Below are positions 52,006 to 60,117 of a stretch of DNA of 64,000 nt, piece after piece; the first letter of the stretch is position 1, and each line of letters begins with the position of its first letter. The notes below the pieces were generated by a model that saw only the letters and a program-made list of their open reading frames with translations, was not told the DNA's origin and did not search any database. The stretch comes from Sphingomonas jatrophae (GTDB lineage: Bacteria; Pseudomonadota; Alphaproteobacteria; Sphingomonadales; Sphingomonadaceae): NCBI RefSeq assembly GCF_900113315.1, contig NZ_FOZG01000001.1, positions 186,001 to 250,000 on the forward strand. Reading direction: 5' to 3'. A program made the position numbers and the translations under genes.

Positions 52006-52878
52006 ATGACCGAAGAGACCTATACTCCGTCCAAGGTATGGCAGTGGACCAAGCCCAATGGCGGCGCCTTCGCCAACATCAACCGGCCGACCGCGGGCGC
52101 GACGCACGACAAGGAACTGCCCGTCGGCCGCCACCCGCTTCAACTCTACTCGCTCGCCACGCCCAACGGGCAGAAGGTGACGATCCTGCTCGAGGAGCTG
52201 CTCGCCCTCGGCCATGCGGGGGCGGAGTATGACGCCTGGCTGATCCGCATCAACGAGGGCGACCAGTTCGGCAGCGGCTTCGTCGCGGCCAATCCCAATT
52301 CCAAGATCCCGGCGCTGGTCGATCGCAGCGGGCCGCAGCCGGTGCGCGTGTTCGAATCGGGCGCGATCCTGACCTATCTGGCGGAAAAGTTCGGCGCCTT
52401 CCTGCCGACCGACAGCGCGGCGCGGGCGGAGTGCTTGTCCTGGCTGTTCTGGCAGATGGGCAGCGCGCCCTATATCGGCGGCGGCTTTGGCCACTTCTAC
52501 GCCTATGCACCGATCAAAATCGAATATGCCATCGATCGCTTCGCGCTGGAGGCGAAGCGCCAGCTCGACGTGCTCGACCAGCAACTGGCCGAGCGTCGCT
52601 TCATCGCCGGCGACGAGTACACGATCGCCGATATCGCCATCTGGCCCTGGTATGGCGGGCTGGTGCTCGGCACCGCTTACGAAGCGGGCGAGTTCCTGTC
52701 GGTTCACGAATATCGCAACGTGCTCCGCTGGGCGGAGGAGATCGGCGCGCGGCCGGCGGTGAAGCGCGGCCGCATGGTCAATCGCGCCTTCGGACCGCTT
52801 GATGAGCAGCTCCGTGAGCGCCACGATGCCAGCGACTTCGAGACGCGCACGCAGGACAGGCTCGAAGCTGCCAGCTGA
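52006..52878 (+). CDS. yghU: YghU-type glutathione S-transferase / disulfide reductase
   Basis: A 290-residue protein with the long N-terminal arm characteristic of YghU (YTPSKVWQWTKPNGGAFANINRPTAGATHDKELPVG). The thioredoxin-fold part follows with LYSLATPNGQKVTILLEEL, then NPNSKIPALVD and the helical C-terminal half (AGDEYTIADIAIWPWYGG). YghU binds two glutathiones and reduces organic hydroperoxides and disulfides. GATCGGAGA precedes ATG 52006. It begins 20 bases after the aminotransferase stop and may share its message. Confidence 0.92.
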   Translation: MTEETYTPSKVWQWTKPNGGAFANINRPTAGATHDKELPVGRHPLQLYSLATPNGQKVTILLEELLALGHAGAEYDAWLIRINEGDQFGSGFVAANPNSKIPALVDRSGPQPVRVFESGAILTYLAEKFGAFLPTDSAARAECLSWLFWQMGSAPYIGGGFGHFYAYAPIKIEYAIDRFALEAKRQLDVLDQQLAERRFIAGDEYTIADIAIWPWYGGLVLGTAYEAGEFLSVHEYRNVLRWAEEIGARPAVKRGRMVNRAFGPLDEQLRERHDASDFETRTQDRLEAAS

Positions 52879-52900
52879 GCGGGCGGGTGTGCCCGGCCGC

Positions 52901-54040
52901 TCAGGCGCGGCCGGGTAGCGCCTCCGCCGGCAAGGCACCGTTGCCGATCCATGCCTCGAGCGCATCATGCGCCTGATCGTCGCTCGTCTGCTCCAGCGGG
53001 TGCTTGCAGAAGAAGGTCGATGCCGCCAGCACCGGCCCGCCCTCGCCACGATCGCGCGCCAGCGCGGCGCAGCGGATCATGTCGATCGCCACGCCTGCGC
53101 TGTTGGGGCTGTCCTCCACGGATAGGCGCAGCTCCAGGTTCATCGGCACGCCGCCGAACAGCCGCCCCTCCATGCGGATGAAGGCGACCTTGTTGTCCTT
53201 CTGCCACGCGACATAATCGGACGGTCCGATGTGGACGTTCTCGTCCTCCAGCCGCTCCGCCGCGACCGACTGCACCGCCTCCGTCTTGCTGAGCTTCTTG
53301 GAGGCGAGGCGGCTGCGCGCGCTCATGTTGAGGAAGTCGGTGTTGCCGCCGGTGTTCAGCTGATACGTCCGGTCGAGCGCGGCGCCGCGCTTGGCGAACA
53401 GGTCGGTCAGCACGCGGTGGACGATGGTGGCGCCGATCTGTGCCTTGATGTCGTCGCCGACGATCGGCACCCCGGCGGCACGGAACCGCTCCGCCCAAGC
53501 CGGATCGCTGCCGATGAAGACGGGGATGGCGTTGACGAAGGCGACGCCTGCTTCCAGCGCGCAGTCCGCATAGAACTCTGTCGCGGCCTGGCTGCCGACC
53601 GGCAGATAGTTCACCATCACGTCGACATCCGCCTCCCGCAGCGCCGCCACCACTGCCGCGCGGTCGGGCTGCTCGGCCTCCGCCACGCGGAAGCTGCGCT
53701 CGGCCGGATGGTCGAGCATGTGATCGGCGACGCCGTCCAGCACCGGCCCCATGGCAACGACGGCGCCGGTCGACTCCACCTCGGGGCAGAAGATGGCCGT
53801 GTTGTTCGGCTGCGCGAAAATCGCCTCGGCGACATCACGACCCACCTTGCGCGGATCGACGTCCCACGCGGCGACAACGCGGATGTCGGACGGACGATAG
53901 CCGCCGATCTCGGCATGGAGCAGCCCGGTCAGGTCGTTCGACCCGCGCGCGTAGAAGCTGAGGCCCTGGACCAGCGACGAGGCGCAATTGCCGACGCCCG
54001 CAATGGCGAGGCGGATCGGGCGCGAAGGGGGCGCGAGCAT
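52901..54040 (-). CDS. ino1: Inositol-3-phosphate synthase
   Basis: A 379-residue NAD-dependent enzyme that turns glucose 6-phosphate into inositol 3-phosphate. It has AIAGVGNCASSLVQGLSFYARG (dinucleotide site), VMVNYLPVGSQAATEFYADCAL, NAIPVFIGSDPAWA, VGDDIKAQIGATIVHRVL and LDRTYQLNTGGNTDFLNM, a pattern shared with actinobacterial and archaeal INO1. Its ATG overlaps the stop of the glycosidase gene (ATGA), so inositol phosphate is probably used by this gene group rather than for general metabolism. Final steps (inositol phosphatase) are not in the window. Confidence 0.92.
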   Translation of the reverse strand: MLAPPSRPIRLAIAGVGNCASSLVQGLSFYARGSNDLTGLLHAEIGGYRPSDIRVVAAWDVDPRKVGRDVAEAIFAQPNNTAIFCPEVESTGAVVAMGPVLDGVADHMLDHPAERSFRVAEAEQPDRAAVVAALREADVDVMVNYLPVGSQAATEFYADCALEAGVAFVNAIPVFIGSDPAWAERFRAAGVPIVGDDIKAQIGATIVHRVLTDLFAKRGAALDRTYQLNTGGNTDFLNMSARSRLASKKLSKTEAVQSVAAERLEDENVHIGPSDYVAWQKDNKVAFIRMEGRLFGGVPMNLELRLSVEDSPNSAGVAIDMIRCAALARDRGEGGPVLAASTFFCKHPLEQTSDDQAHDALEAWIGNGALPAEALPGRA

Positions 54041-54954
54041 CAGGCCGCCACCGTCGCAGTGGCGCGCGCGGGCGCATAACGTTCGATCATCTGCGCGCAG
54101 AAATCCGCAAAGGCCTGCGGCTCGACCGCGGCGGAGGTGTGGTGCGGCATCACGCCGAGATGCTCGGGCGTGAAGCAGAAGGTGACGGTGGTGTCGAACT
54201 CGGCCAGCGCCTCCATCTGCCGATCGAACCAGTCGAGCGCATTGGGGCGGAAGCTGTCGGCCCAGCTGAGGCCGGTGCGCAGCTTCTTGGTGCCGAGCCG
54301 GCGCATCCACTGCACCGCATCGTCCAGCCGCGGATCCTCGAAGTGGAACCACTGCATCAGGCCCATTTCACCCGCCACCTTGGCATAATCGTCCAGCGCC
54401 GGCTTCGGCGTGCCATCCGGCCGGATCAGGCCCATGTAGAAATGGCGGTAATAAGAGGAGCCCTCCGCCTCGCGGTGCCGCGTCTCCGCGCCCCACGCCA
54501 TCGGCAGGTCAAACAGCGAATACCAGAAGATGCGCGGCACCCGACCGATCAGCAGCTCGGCGGTGCGATTGAGGCCGAAGACCTGCACCTCTTCCGCGCC
54601 GAACGAGCCGACGCCGACCTCGGTCACCCACACCGGCTTGTCCGTCACCGCCTCGATCTCGGCGATCTTCTGCGGCCAGTCATGGATCGGCCAAAGGTTC
54701 CAGTCGAGCGGGAAGCCATGCACCGCGATCACGTCGACCGCATCGAGCGCACCATGGCCCTCGACGCGCTGCAGCCATGTCGCGTCGATCGGGCTCATCC
54801 CGCCCAGCACGCGCGTCATCTCCGGGTTCACGGCCTTGATCGCATTGCCCGCGCGGATCACCATGTCGGCATAGCGCGACCAGTCCGGATCGATCGCGGG
54901 ATCCCAGTGCGACTTGTTGTTCGGCTCATTCCAGATCATCGCCGCTTCGATCAC
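54040..54954 (-). CDS. Glycosyl hydrolase-like protein, unusually short N-terminus
   Basis: A 304-residue protein with clan GH-A active-site features: the acid/base in IWNEPNNKSHW (E10) and the presumed nucleophile in VWVTEVGVG (E112). In related xylosidases (GH39/GH5-like) about 150 residues of barrel precede the NEP motif; here there are only nine. The GTG start at 54954 overlaps the methyltransferase stop (GTGA), so it is well supported. The protein therefore either has a rearranged or incomplete barrel, or works with a partner. Domain type and coupling suggest trimming of a glycan made by the cluster. Confidence 0.75.
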   Translation of the reverse strand: MIEAAMIWNEPNNKSHWDPAIDPDWSRYADMVIRAGNAIKAVNPEMTRVLGGMSPIDATWLQRVEGHGALDAVDVIAVHGFPLDWNLWPIHDWPQKIAEIEAVTDKPVWVTEVGVGSFGAEEVQVFGLNRTAELLIGRVPRIFWYSLFDLPMAWGAETRHREAEGSSYYRHFYMGLIRPDGTPKPALDDYAKVAGEMGLMQWFHFEDPRLDDAVQWMRRLGTKKLRTGLSWADSFRPNALDWFDRQMEALAEFDTTVTFCFTPEHLGVMPHHTSAAVEPQAFADFCAQMIERYAPARATATVAA

Positions 54955-55778
54955 GCAACATCCCCTTTTGCCGGCGTCTTCGCCGGATACACGGCCATCG
55001 TCCCCGCCAGATGGTGGTAGGGGATGGGCGCCACACGGCAGAGGAAAACCTCCTCCTCCGGATTGCTTTCGATCTCGAACCCGGCGGCGCGCAGCATGGC
55101 GGCGCTGCCCGCGCGGTTGGGTGCCCACCAATTGGTCCAGTCATCGGCGTATTTCCGCTCGATGAAGTGCATCTTGGGGTAACCGGGTTCGCTGAAATAG
55201 GCAGGCTTGCGGAAGCTGCCCGGCTCGAAGAACGGGTGGTTCTCGGGCACGTCGGCGATGTCGGGCGATCCCTGCTGCATCGTCTGGAACAGCATTCGGT
55301 CGCCGGCCACATGCTCGCGGATCAGGTCCAGCGCGAGCAGCGGGTGCCGCAGGTGGTAGAGCACGCCCATGAAGATCACGAGGTCGAACTTCTCGCCGAG
55401 CGCCCCCACGTCGTAAACGGAAAGGTTGCGGAACTCGACATCCTTGAAGCCCAACACCTCGGTGGCGAGCCGTGCCTGCGCGAGGTAGCGATCGTCCGAA
55501 TCGATGCCGACGACGCGGCCCGCGCCGCGGCGCTTCATCTCGACCGAGTAGAAGCCGGCATTGCACCCGATATCCAGCACGCTGCCGCCTGCAAGATCAG
55601 CGGGCAGCGCATCCGCGAAGCTGGCGAATTTCGCTCGCGGATAATCGCCGAGGAAGTGGTCCGGCGCGGTCTGAACCCCGTTCAGGTCGAGATTGTGGAA
55701 CCAGGGGCCGAGCGCATCGATACGGGAGCGCAGATCCGCGGCGCCGCCCTGCGCCACGCTCCCTTCGGCCTGCTGCAT
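54951..55778 (-). CDS. SAM-dependent methyltransferase, CmoB-related (TIGR04290-like)
   Basis: A 275-residue class I methyltransferase. It has PWFHNLDLNGVQTAPDHFLGDYPRAKF (CmoB-like approach), GGSVLDIGCNAGFYSVEMKRRGA (SAM motif I), GIDSDDRYLAQAR and FMGVLYHLRHPLLALDL. It resembles tRNA carboxymethyltransferase CmoB but I believe it belongs to a subfamily defined by recurring glycan-type gene neighbourhoods. The following stop overlaps the glycosidase GTG. GAAGGGA precedes ATG 55778. A sugar or lipid hydroxyl is the likely acceptor. Confidence 0.8.
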   Translation of the reverse strand: MQQAEGSVAQGGAADLRSRIDALGPWFHNLDLNGVQTAPDHFLGDYPRAKFASFADALPADLAGGSVLDIGCNAGFYSVEMKRRGAGRVVGIDSDDRYLAQARLATEVLGFKDVEFRNLSVYDVGALGEKFDLVIFMGVLYHLRHPLLALDLIREHVAGDRMLFQTMQQGSPDIADVPENHPFFEPGSFRKPAYFSEPGYPKMHFIERKYADDWTNWWAPNRAGSAAMLRAAGFEIESNPEEEVFLCRVAPIPYHHLAGTMAVYPAKTPAKGDVA

Positions 55779-55950
55779 CCTGATCCCTTCACGTCCGCGC
55801 GACCACCGCGGCCGCCTGTCCGGAACGCATCTAGCCGCTTGCGCGGGCTTGTCACGTCCGGCCAAACGGCACAGCTACATTGCTGTTCCCACAAACGAAA
55901 GAGGTGCGGTGCCGGAACAACCGAGACGGTGCCGCATTTGCGCGTGTCGA

Positions 55951-56844
55951 ATGACCACACCTGCCGACAGCTGGACCGAAGCGATGCGGGCGGGGCGGTT
56001 CGACGAGGCCTGGGCCATGTCGGAACGTGACGTGGCGCTCCGCGACCCGGCGCTGCGCGACGATCCCAGCGTCGATTATCATCTGCGCTGGGTCTGGGAC
56101 GGACGGCCGTTCGACAATCGCGATGTGCTCGTCCGCTGCTATCACGGCCTCGGCGACACCATCCAGTTCGCCCGCTACCTGCCGGCACTGGCAGAGCGCG
56201 CCAGGTCGGTGCGGGTGGAGGTGCAGCCGCGGTTGCTGCCGCTGCTATCACAAACTCCCGGCGTCACCTTCCACCCGTTCGACGTCGCAAACCCGCTGCC
56301 GCCGGTGGAGTGCGACATCGAGATTACCGAACTCGCCTTCGCCCTCCGCCTGTCGCCGCTCGACGTGCCCGCGCCGTACCTCTCGGTCGCACCCGCCGCG
56401 CTGCCCTCTGGCACCATCGGCCTGTGCTACAGCGCCGGCGGCTGGGACAAGGAGCGCTGGGTGCCGCCCGCTCTGCTGGCGCCGCTGTGCGAAGGGCGTC
56501 GCTGCCTCTCGCTGGTGGCGGAGCCCGCGCCGCTGCCGATCGCCAATCCGGAGGGCTGCCCGTTCGACTTCGCCGAGACGGCCGCCCTTGTGGCGGGCTG
56601 CGCTCTCGTCATCACCGTCGACACGATGATCGCGCACCTTGCCGGCGCGCTCGGCCGGCCGACCTGGCTGATGCTAAAGTCCGATCCGGACTGGCGCTGG
56701 TCCCCGCACGATCGGCGAAGTCCTTGGTATGACAGCATGCGTCTTTACGCGCAGCCGCAGGCAGGCGATTGGGAGCATGTGGTGGATCGCGTCGCTCGCG
56801 ATCTCGCCCGCCTCTATCCTGCTCAAGCGAAAGGCTCGCGTTGA
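55951..56844 (+). CDS. GT9/TPR-type glycosyltransferase-like protein
   Basis: A 297-residue protein related to ADP-heptose:LPS heptosyltransferases and TPR-linked glycosyltransferases. It has the substrate approach LVRCYHGLGDTIQFARYLPALAERA, a central GTIGLCYSAGGWDKERW, and the nucleotide-sugar region ITVDTMIAHLAGALGRPTWLMLKSDPDWRW. The ATG at 55951 has a poor ribosome site; a GTG at 55909 with an AGAGG sequence would add 14 residues. Divergent from the methyltransferase by 172 bases. Its stop overlaps the TTG start of the next gene (TTGA). Confidence 0.8.
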   Translation: MTTPADSWTEAMRAGRFDEAWAMSERDVALRDPALRDDPSVDYHLRWVWDGRPFDNRDVLVRCYHGLGDTIQFARYLPALAERARSVRVEVQPRLLPLLSQTPGVTFHPFDVANPLPPVECDIEITELAFALRLSPLDVPAPYLSVAPAALPSGTIGLCYSAGGWDKERWVPPALLAPLCEGRRCLSLVAEPAPLPIANPEGCPFDFAETAALVAGCALVITVDTMIAHLAGALGRPTWLMLKSDPDWRWSPHDRRSPWYDSMRLYAQPQAGDWEHVVDRVARDLARLYPAQAKGSR

Positions 56845-57251
56845 TCGCCGAAACTCCCCTCGTCCCCGTCTCCTGGGGCGAGCTGCTCGACAAGGTGACG
56901 ATCCTCGAGATCAAGCGCGCGCGGCTGACCTCTGCTGAGGCGCGCGCGAATGTCGAGCGCGAGCATCGCCTGCTGCACGCCGCCGCTGCCCCCGCGCTCG
57001 CCGCGGAGGGGATCGCCGCGCTGATGGACGACCTGCGCGGCGTCAACGAGACGCTCTGGGAGATCGAGGATGCGATCCGCGAGGAGGAGGCGGCCGGACG
57101 CTTCGGCGATGCCTTCATCCGTCTTGCCCGCTCGGTCTACCAGCAGAATGACCGCCGGGCCGCGGTGAAGCGCGCGATCAACGACAGGCTCGGCTCCGAA
57201 CTGGTCGAGGAGAAGAGCTACAAGGGGCAGAAGGCGGTCGCCCAGGCATGA
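56841..57251 (+). CDS. DUF6165 family protein
   Basis: A 136-residue helical protein. It opens with LVPVSWGELLDKVTILEIKRARL, the family signature, followed by paired helices (ALMDDLRGVNETLWEIEDAIREEEAAGRFG) and a C-terminal RAAVKRAINDRLGS. No enzymatic motif is seen. In other genomes DUF6165 genes stand next to glycosyltransferase genes, as here. Translation starts at TTG 56841, directly overlapping the glycosyltransferase stop, and its stop overlaps the next ATG, so it is tightly tied to the pathway. Confidence 0.8.
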   Translation: MIAETPLVPVSWGELLDKVTILEIKRARLTSAEARANVEREHRLLHAAAAPALAAEGIAALMDDLRGVNETLWEIEDAIREEEAAGRFGDAFIRLARSVYQQNDRRAAVKRAINDRLGSELVEEKSYKGQKAVAQA

Positions 57252-58306
57252 CACGCCGCATCGGGGTCCTCACTTACCATCGCTCCTTCAACTACGGCTC
57301 CTACTGGCAGGCGCGCTGTCTGGTCGAAGGATTGCGCGCGATGGGCCACGACGCGGAACTGCTCGATCATGCGGATCGCGATGTCGAGTGGAGGGAAGCA
57401 CGCTGCCTGCTCCAGCCGACGCTGCCCGAGCCGACGCGCCGTCAGGATTTCGCCGCCTACAAGCGCAAGGGCCGCCGCCTGATCGAGGCGATGGATCGCC
57501 TGCCGCTCTCCCCCCGCTTTCCGCTGCACGCGCCCGATCAGGCGCCAGCCTATGACGCGGTCGTGGTCGGCAGCGACGAGGTGTGGAACTTCCGCCACCC
57601 CTGGTATGGCGGCACGCCGCTCTTCTTCGGTGACGGGCTGCGGGCCGACCGGCTGGTCGCCTACGCCGCCAGCATCGGCAATCACGATGCCAGCGACGGC
57701 ATGCGCGAAGACTATGCCGAGCGGCTGACCCGCTTCGCCGCCATCTCGGTGCGGGACGACAATTCGCGTGCGTTGGTGCAAGCGGGGCTGGGGATCGATC
57801 CGCCGCTTGTGCTCGACCCCGTCCTGCAGTTTCCGCCCGTTATTGCCCAAGGCGAAGAGGCTGAGCCGTATGTGCTGATCTACGGCCACGGCTTCCCCGA
57901 CTGGCTGTCGGCGGCGCTGCGGCACCGGCGCGGGGCAGGGGGCATGCGGATGGTCAGCGTCGGCTATCGTAACGACTGTGCTGACGAGCAGCGGATCGAC
58001 GCTGGCCCGATCGAGTTCGCCGAGCTGGTCGCAGGCGCATCGGCCGTCGTCACCAACTTCTTCCATGGCTGCGTCTTTGCGTTGTTGAACAACAAGCCGC
58101 TGGTCACCGCGCCGAGCGCCTACCGCTTCAACAAGGTGCGCGATCTCGCCGCCAAGCTGGGAGCGCAGCGGCACATTGTCGGCGAGGACGCGTCCGCAAC
58201 CATGCTGACAGAGCGGCTGGCGACTCCACCCGATCCCGCCATTACCGCTCGCATCGCCGAGTTGCGGGCAAGCTCCACCGAGTTTCTCCGCGCGGCACTG
58301 GCGTGA
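57248..58306 (+). CDS. Polysaccharide pyruvyl transferase family protein
   Basis: A 352-residue protein of the PS_pyruv_trans fold. It has GVLTYHRSFNYGSYWQARCLVEGLRAMGH, AVVVGSDEVWNFRHP, LDPVLQFP and a late TNFFHGCVFALLNNKPLV block. The family adds a pyruvyl ketal to sugar residues of capsules or exopolysaccharides, giving them negative charge. Both ends overlap neighbours by four bases (ATGA and GTGA), which indicates a single functional unit with the FrhB-like protein. Sugar acceptor unknown. Confidence 0.88.
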   Translation: MTRRIGVLTYHRSFNYGSYWQARCLVEGLRAMGHDAELLDHADRDVEWREARCLLQPTLPEPTRRQDFAAYKRKGRRLIEAMDRLPLSPRFPLHAPDQAPAYDAVVVGSDEVWNFRHPWYGGTPLFFGDGLRADRLVAYAASIGNHDASDGMREDYAERLTRFAAISVRDDNSRALVQAGLGIDPPLVLDPVLQFPPVIAQGEEAEPYVLIYGHGFPDWLSAALRHRRGAGGMRMVSVGYRNDCADEQRIDAGPIEFAELVAGASAVVTNFFHGCVFALLNNKPLVTAPSAYRFNKVRDLAAKLGAQRHIVGEDASATMLTERLATPPDPAITARIAELRASSTEFLRAALA

Positions 58307-59694
58307 CCCGCGCTGAGACCGTCAGCCCGCACGACATCGTCCGCTCGGGTCTCTGCATTGGCTGCGGCAGCTGCGCCGCCGATCGCAGCGATGCGCGCAT
58401 GGCGTGGGATGGCTACGGCCAGTTGAAGCCGAAAGGCCCGGCCGACTGGTATCGAACGCCCGACGCCACCTTCTCCGCCCGCTGCCCCTTCTCGCCGCAA
58501 GCGGAGGATGAGGACAGCATCGCTGCACGCCGCTTCCCCGCGGCCCCCGCACGCGACACGGCGCTCGGCAGCTATGAGGGCGCGTATGTCGGGCATGTCG
58601 CCGACGGCGCGTTCCGGGCGGAGGGAAGCTCGGGCGGCATGGTCAGCTGGGTCGCAGCGGAGTTGCTCGGCAGCGGGCGGGTGGATGCGGTCGCGCATGT
58701 CGCGCCGCAGGGCGATCCGGATCGCGACGGCTTCTTCGCCTATCGCCTGTCGCGCAGCGTCGCGGAGATCCGCGGTGGCGCCAAGTCGCGTTACTATCCG
58801 ATCGAGCTGTCCGGCGTGATCCGCGCGATCCGCGAGACGCCGGGCCGCTATGCGGTGGTCGGAGTGCCGTGCTTCATCAAGGCGATCAACCTGCTCCGCG
58901 CGACCGATCCGGTGATCGCCGAGCGCGTGACGCACACGCTCGGCCTGTTCTGCGGGCACATGAAGAGCGCGCGGCTGGTCGAGAGCTTCGCCTGGCAGCT
59001 GGGCAAGCGGATCGAGCAGGTGCAGGCGGTCGATTACCGGATCAAGGACGAGGGCCGTCCGGCCAATTGGTATCGCGCGCACCTCGAGCTCAAGGATGGG
59101 GGCGTCGCGGCGCAGGATTGGTGGCATCTCGTCGATGGCGATTGGGGCGCGGGATTCTTTCAGAACAGCGCGTGCAATGCCTGCGACGACGTGATGGCCG
59201 AGACGGCAGACATCGCCTTTGGCGACGCGTGGGTGGAGCCTTATTCGTCCGATGGCCGCGGGACCAACGTCGTCGTCGTCCGCTCACCCGAGATGATGGC
59301 GATGGTGGAGACGGCGCGCGGGGACGGGCGGCTGGCACTGGAGGGCGTCGATGCCGCCTTCATCGCGAATACGCAGGCCGCGGGCCTTCGCCATCGGCGG
59401 GAAGGGCTGGCCTATCGGCTCAGCTGGATGCGGTTTGCCGGCGTTCGGCCGCGCAAGCGGTTGCGGCCGGGCGCCGGCGCTCTGCCGGCGCGGCGGCGGC
59501 TCGTCTATCGCACGCGCTACTGGATCGCGAAGACCAGCCACCGCCTGTTCGCACTTGCCCGCCGGGTGGACCGCCCACCCGTCTACACGCGCTGGGCCAA
59601 GGCCGCGTTGACCTTCTACTCCGGCATCACCTGGTCGCACGGCCGCATCGGCAAGCTGGCCGACCGGATCGAGCAGCGCTTCCGCAAGGGCTGA
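58303..59694 (+). CDS. FrhB-like iron-sulfur flavoprotein (F420 hydrogenase beta-subunit family)
   Basis: A 463-residue protein with an N-terminal ferredoxin-like cysteine cluster (C18, C21, C24 in CIGCGSC, a fourth in ARCPF), then the FrhB N- and C-terminal domains: RAEGSSGGMVSWVAAELL, VVGVPCFIKAINLL, and SACNACDDVMAETADIAFGDAW. In methanogens this fold moves electrons to coenzyme F420. In bacteria it is often paired with PS pyruvyl transferases in glycan clusters, as here. A CofG gene of the F420 pathway lies 3.1 kb downstream, so true F420 or FAD use is open. The GTG start overlaps the previous stop. Confidence 0.85.
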   Translation: MTRAETVSPHDIVRSGLCIGCGSCAADRSDARMAWDGYGQLKPKGPADWYRTPDATFSARCPFSPQAEDEDSIAARRFPAAPARDTALGSYEGAYVGHVADGAFRAEGSSGGMVSWVAAELLGSGRVDAVAHVAPQGDPDRDGFFAYRLSRSVAEIRGGAKSRYYPIELSGVIRAIRETPGRYAVVGVPCFIKAINLLRATDPVIAERVTHTLGLFCGHMKSARLVESFAWQLGKRIEQVQAVDYRIKDEGRPANWYRAHLELKDGGVAAQDWWHLVDGDWGAGFFQNSACNACDDVMAETADIAFGDAWVEPYSSDGRGTNVVVVRSPEMMAMVETARGDGRLALEGVDAAFIANTQAAGLRHRREGLAYRLSWMRFAGVRPRKRLRPGAGALPARRRLVYRTRYWIAKTSHRLFALARRVDRPPVYTRWAKAALTFYSGITWSHGRIGKLADRIEQRFRKG

Positions 59695-59727
59695 CACGCC
59701 GCAGCTCGCCTATGCTAAGCCGTCACC

Positions 59728-60114
59728 ATGCGCATCGGCCCGCTGAAACTGAAGCTCCAGCTCGTCTGCGGCGATGGCTTTGCCATGGGGCCGGGCAAGG
59801 CGGACCTGCTGGATTCGATCGAGCGCGAGGGGTCGATCTCCGGCGCCGGCCGCGTGCTTGGCATGAGCTATCGTCGCACCTGGCTGCTTGTGGACGAGAT
59901 GAACCGCTGCTTCACTGGGCGGCTGGTGGAAACGCTGCCCGGCGGCGGGCGTGAACGCGGCGCGCGCCTGACCGAATGCGGGCGAACGGTGTTGGCGCTC
60001 TACCGCGATCTCGAACGTGCAACCGCAGAGGCAGCGGACGGCGACAGCTATCACCGGCTCGCCGCCCTCCTGCTCGACGAGCCACGACCTGCCAGGCCTG
60101 ACCCAGCCGCCTGA
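59728..60114 (+). CDS. ModE-type winged-helix regulator without molybdate domain
   Basis: A 128-residue protein similar to the N-terminal domain of ModE: LLDSIEREGSISGAGRVLGMSYRRTWLLVDEMNRCF, then GGGRERGARLTECGRTVLALYRDLER. The molybdate-binding MOP domains are missing, as in other short LysR-type ModE homologs. No molybdenum genes are nearby. The stop is three bases from the stop of the convergent TonB receptor gene. It could regulate the flanking glycan operon or the receptor; evidence is positional only. Confidence 0.82.
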   Translation: MRIGPLKLKLQLVCGDGFAMGPGKADLLDSIEREGSISGAGRVLGMSYRRTWLLVDEMNRCFTGRLVETLPGGGRERGARLTECGRTVLALYRDLERATAEAADGDSYHRLAALLLDEPRPARPDPAA

Positions 60115-60117
60115 GCG

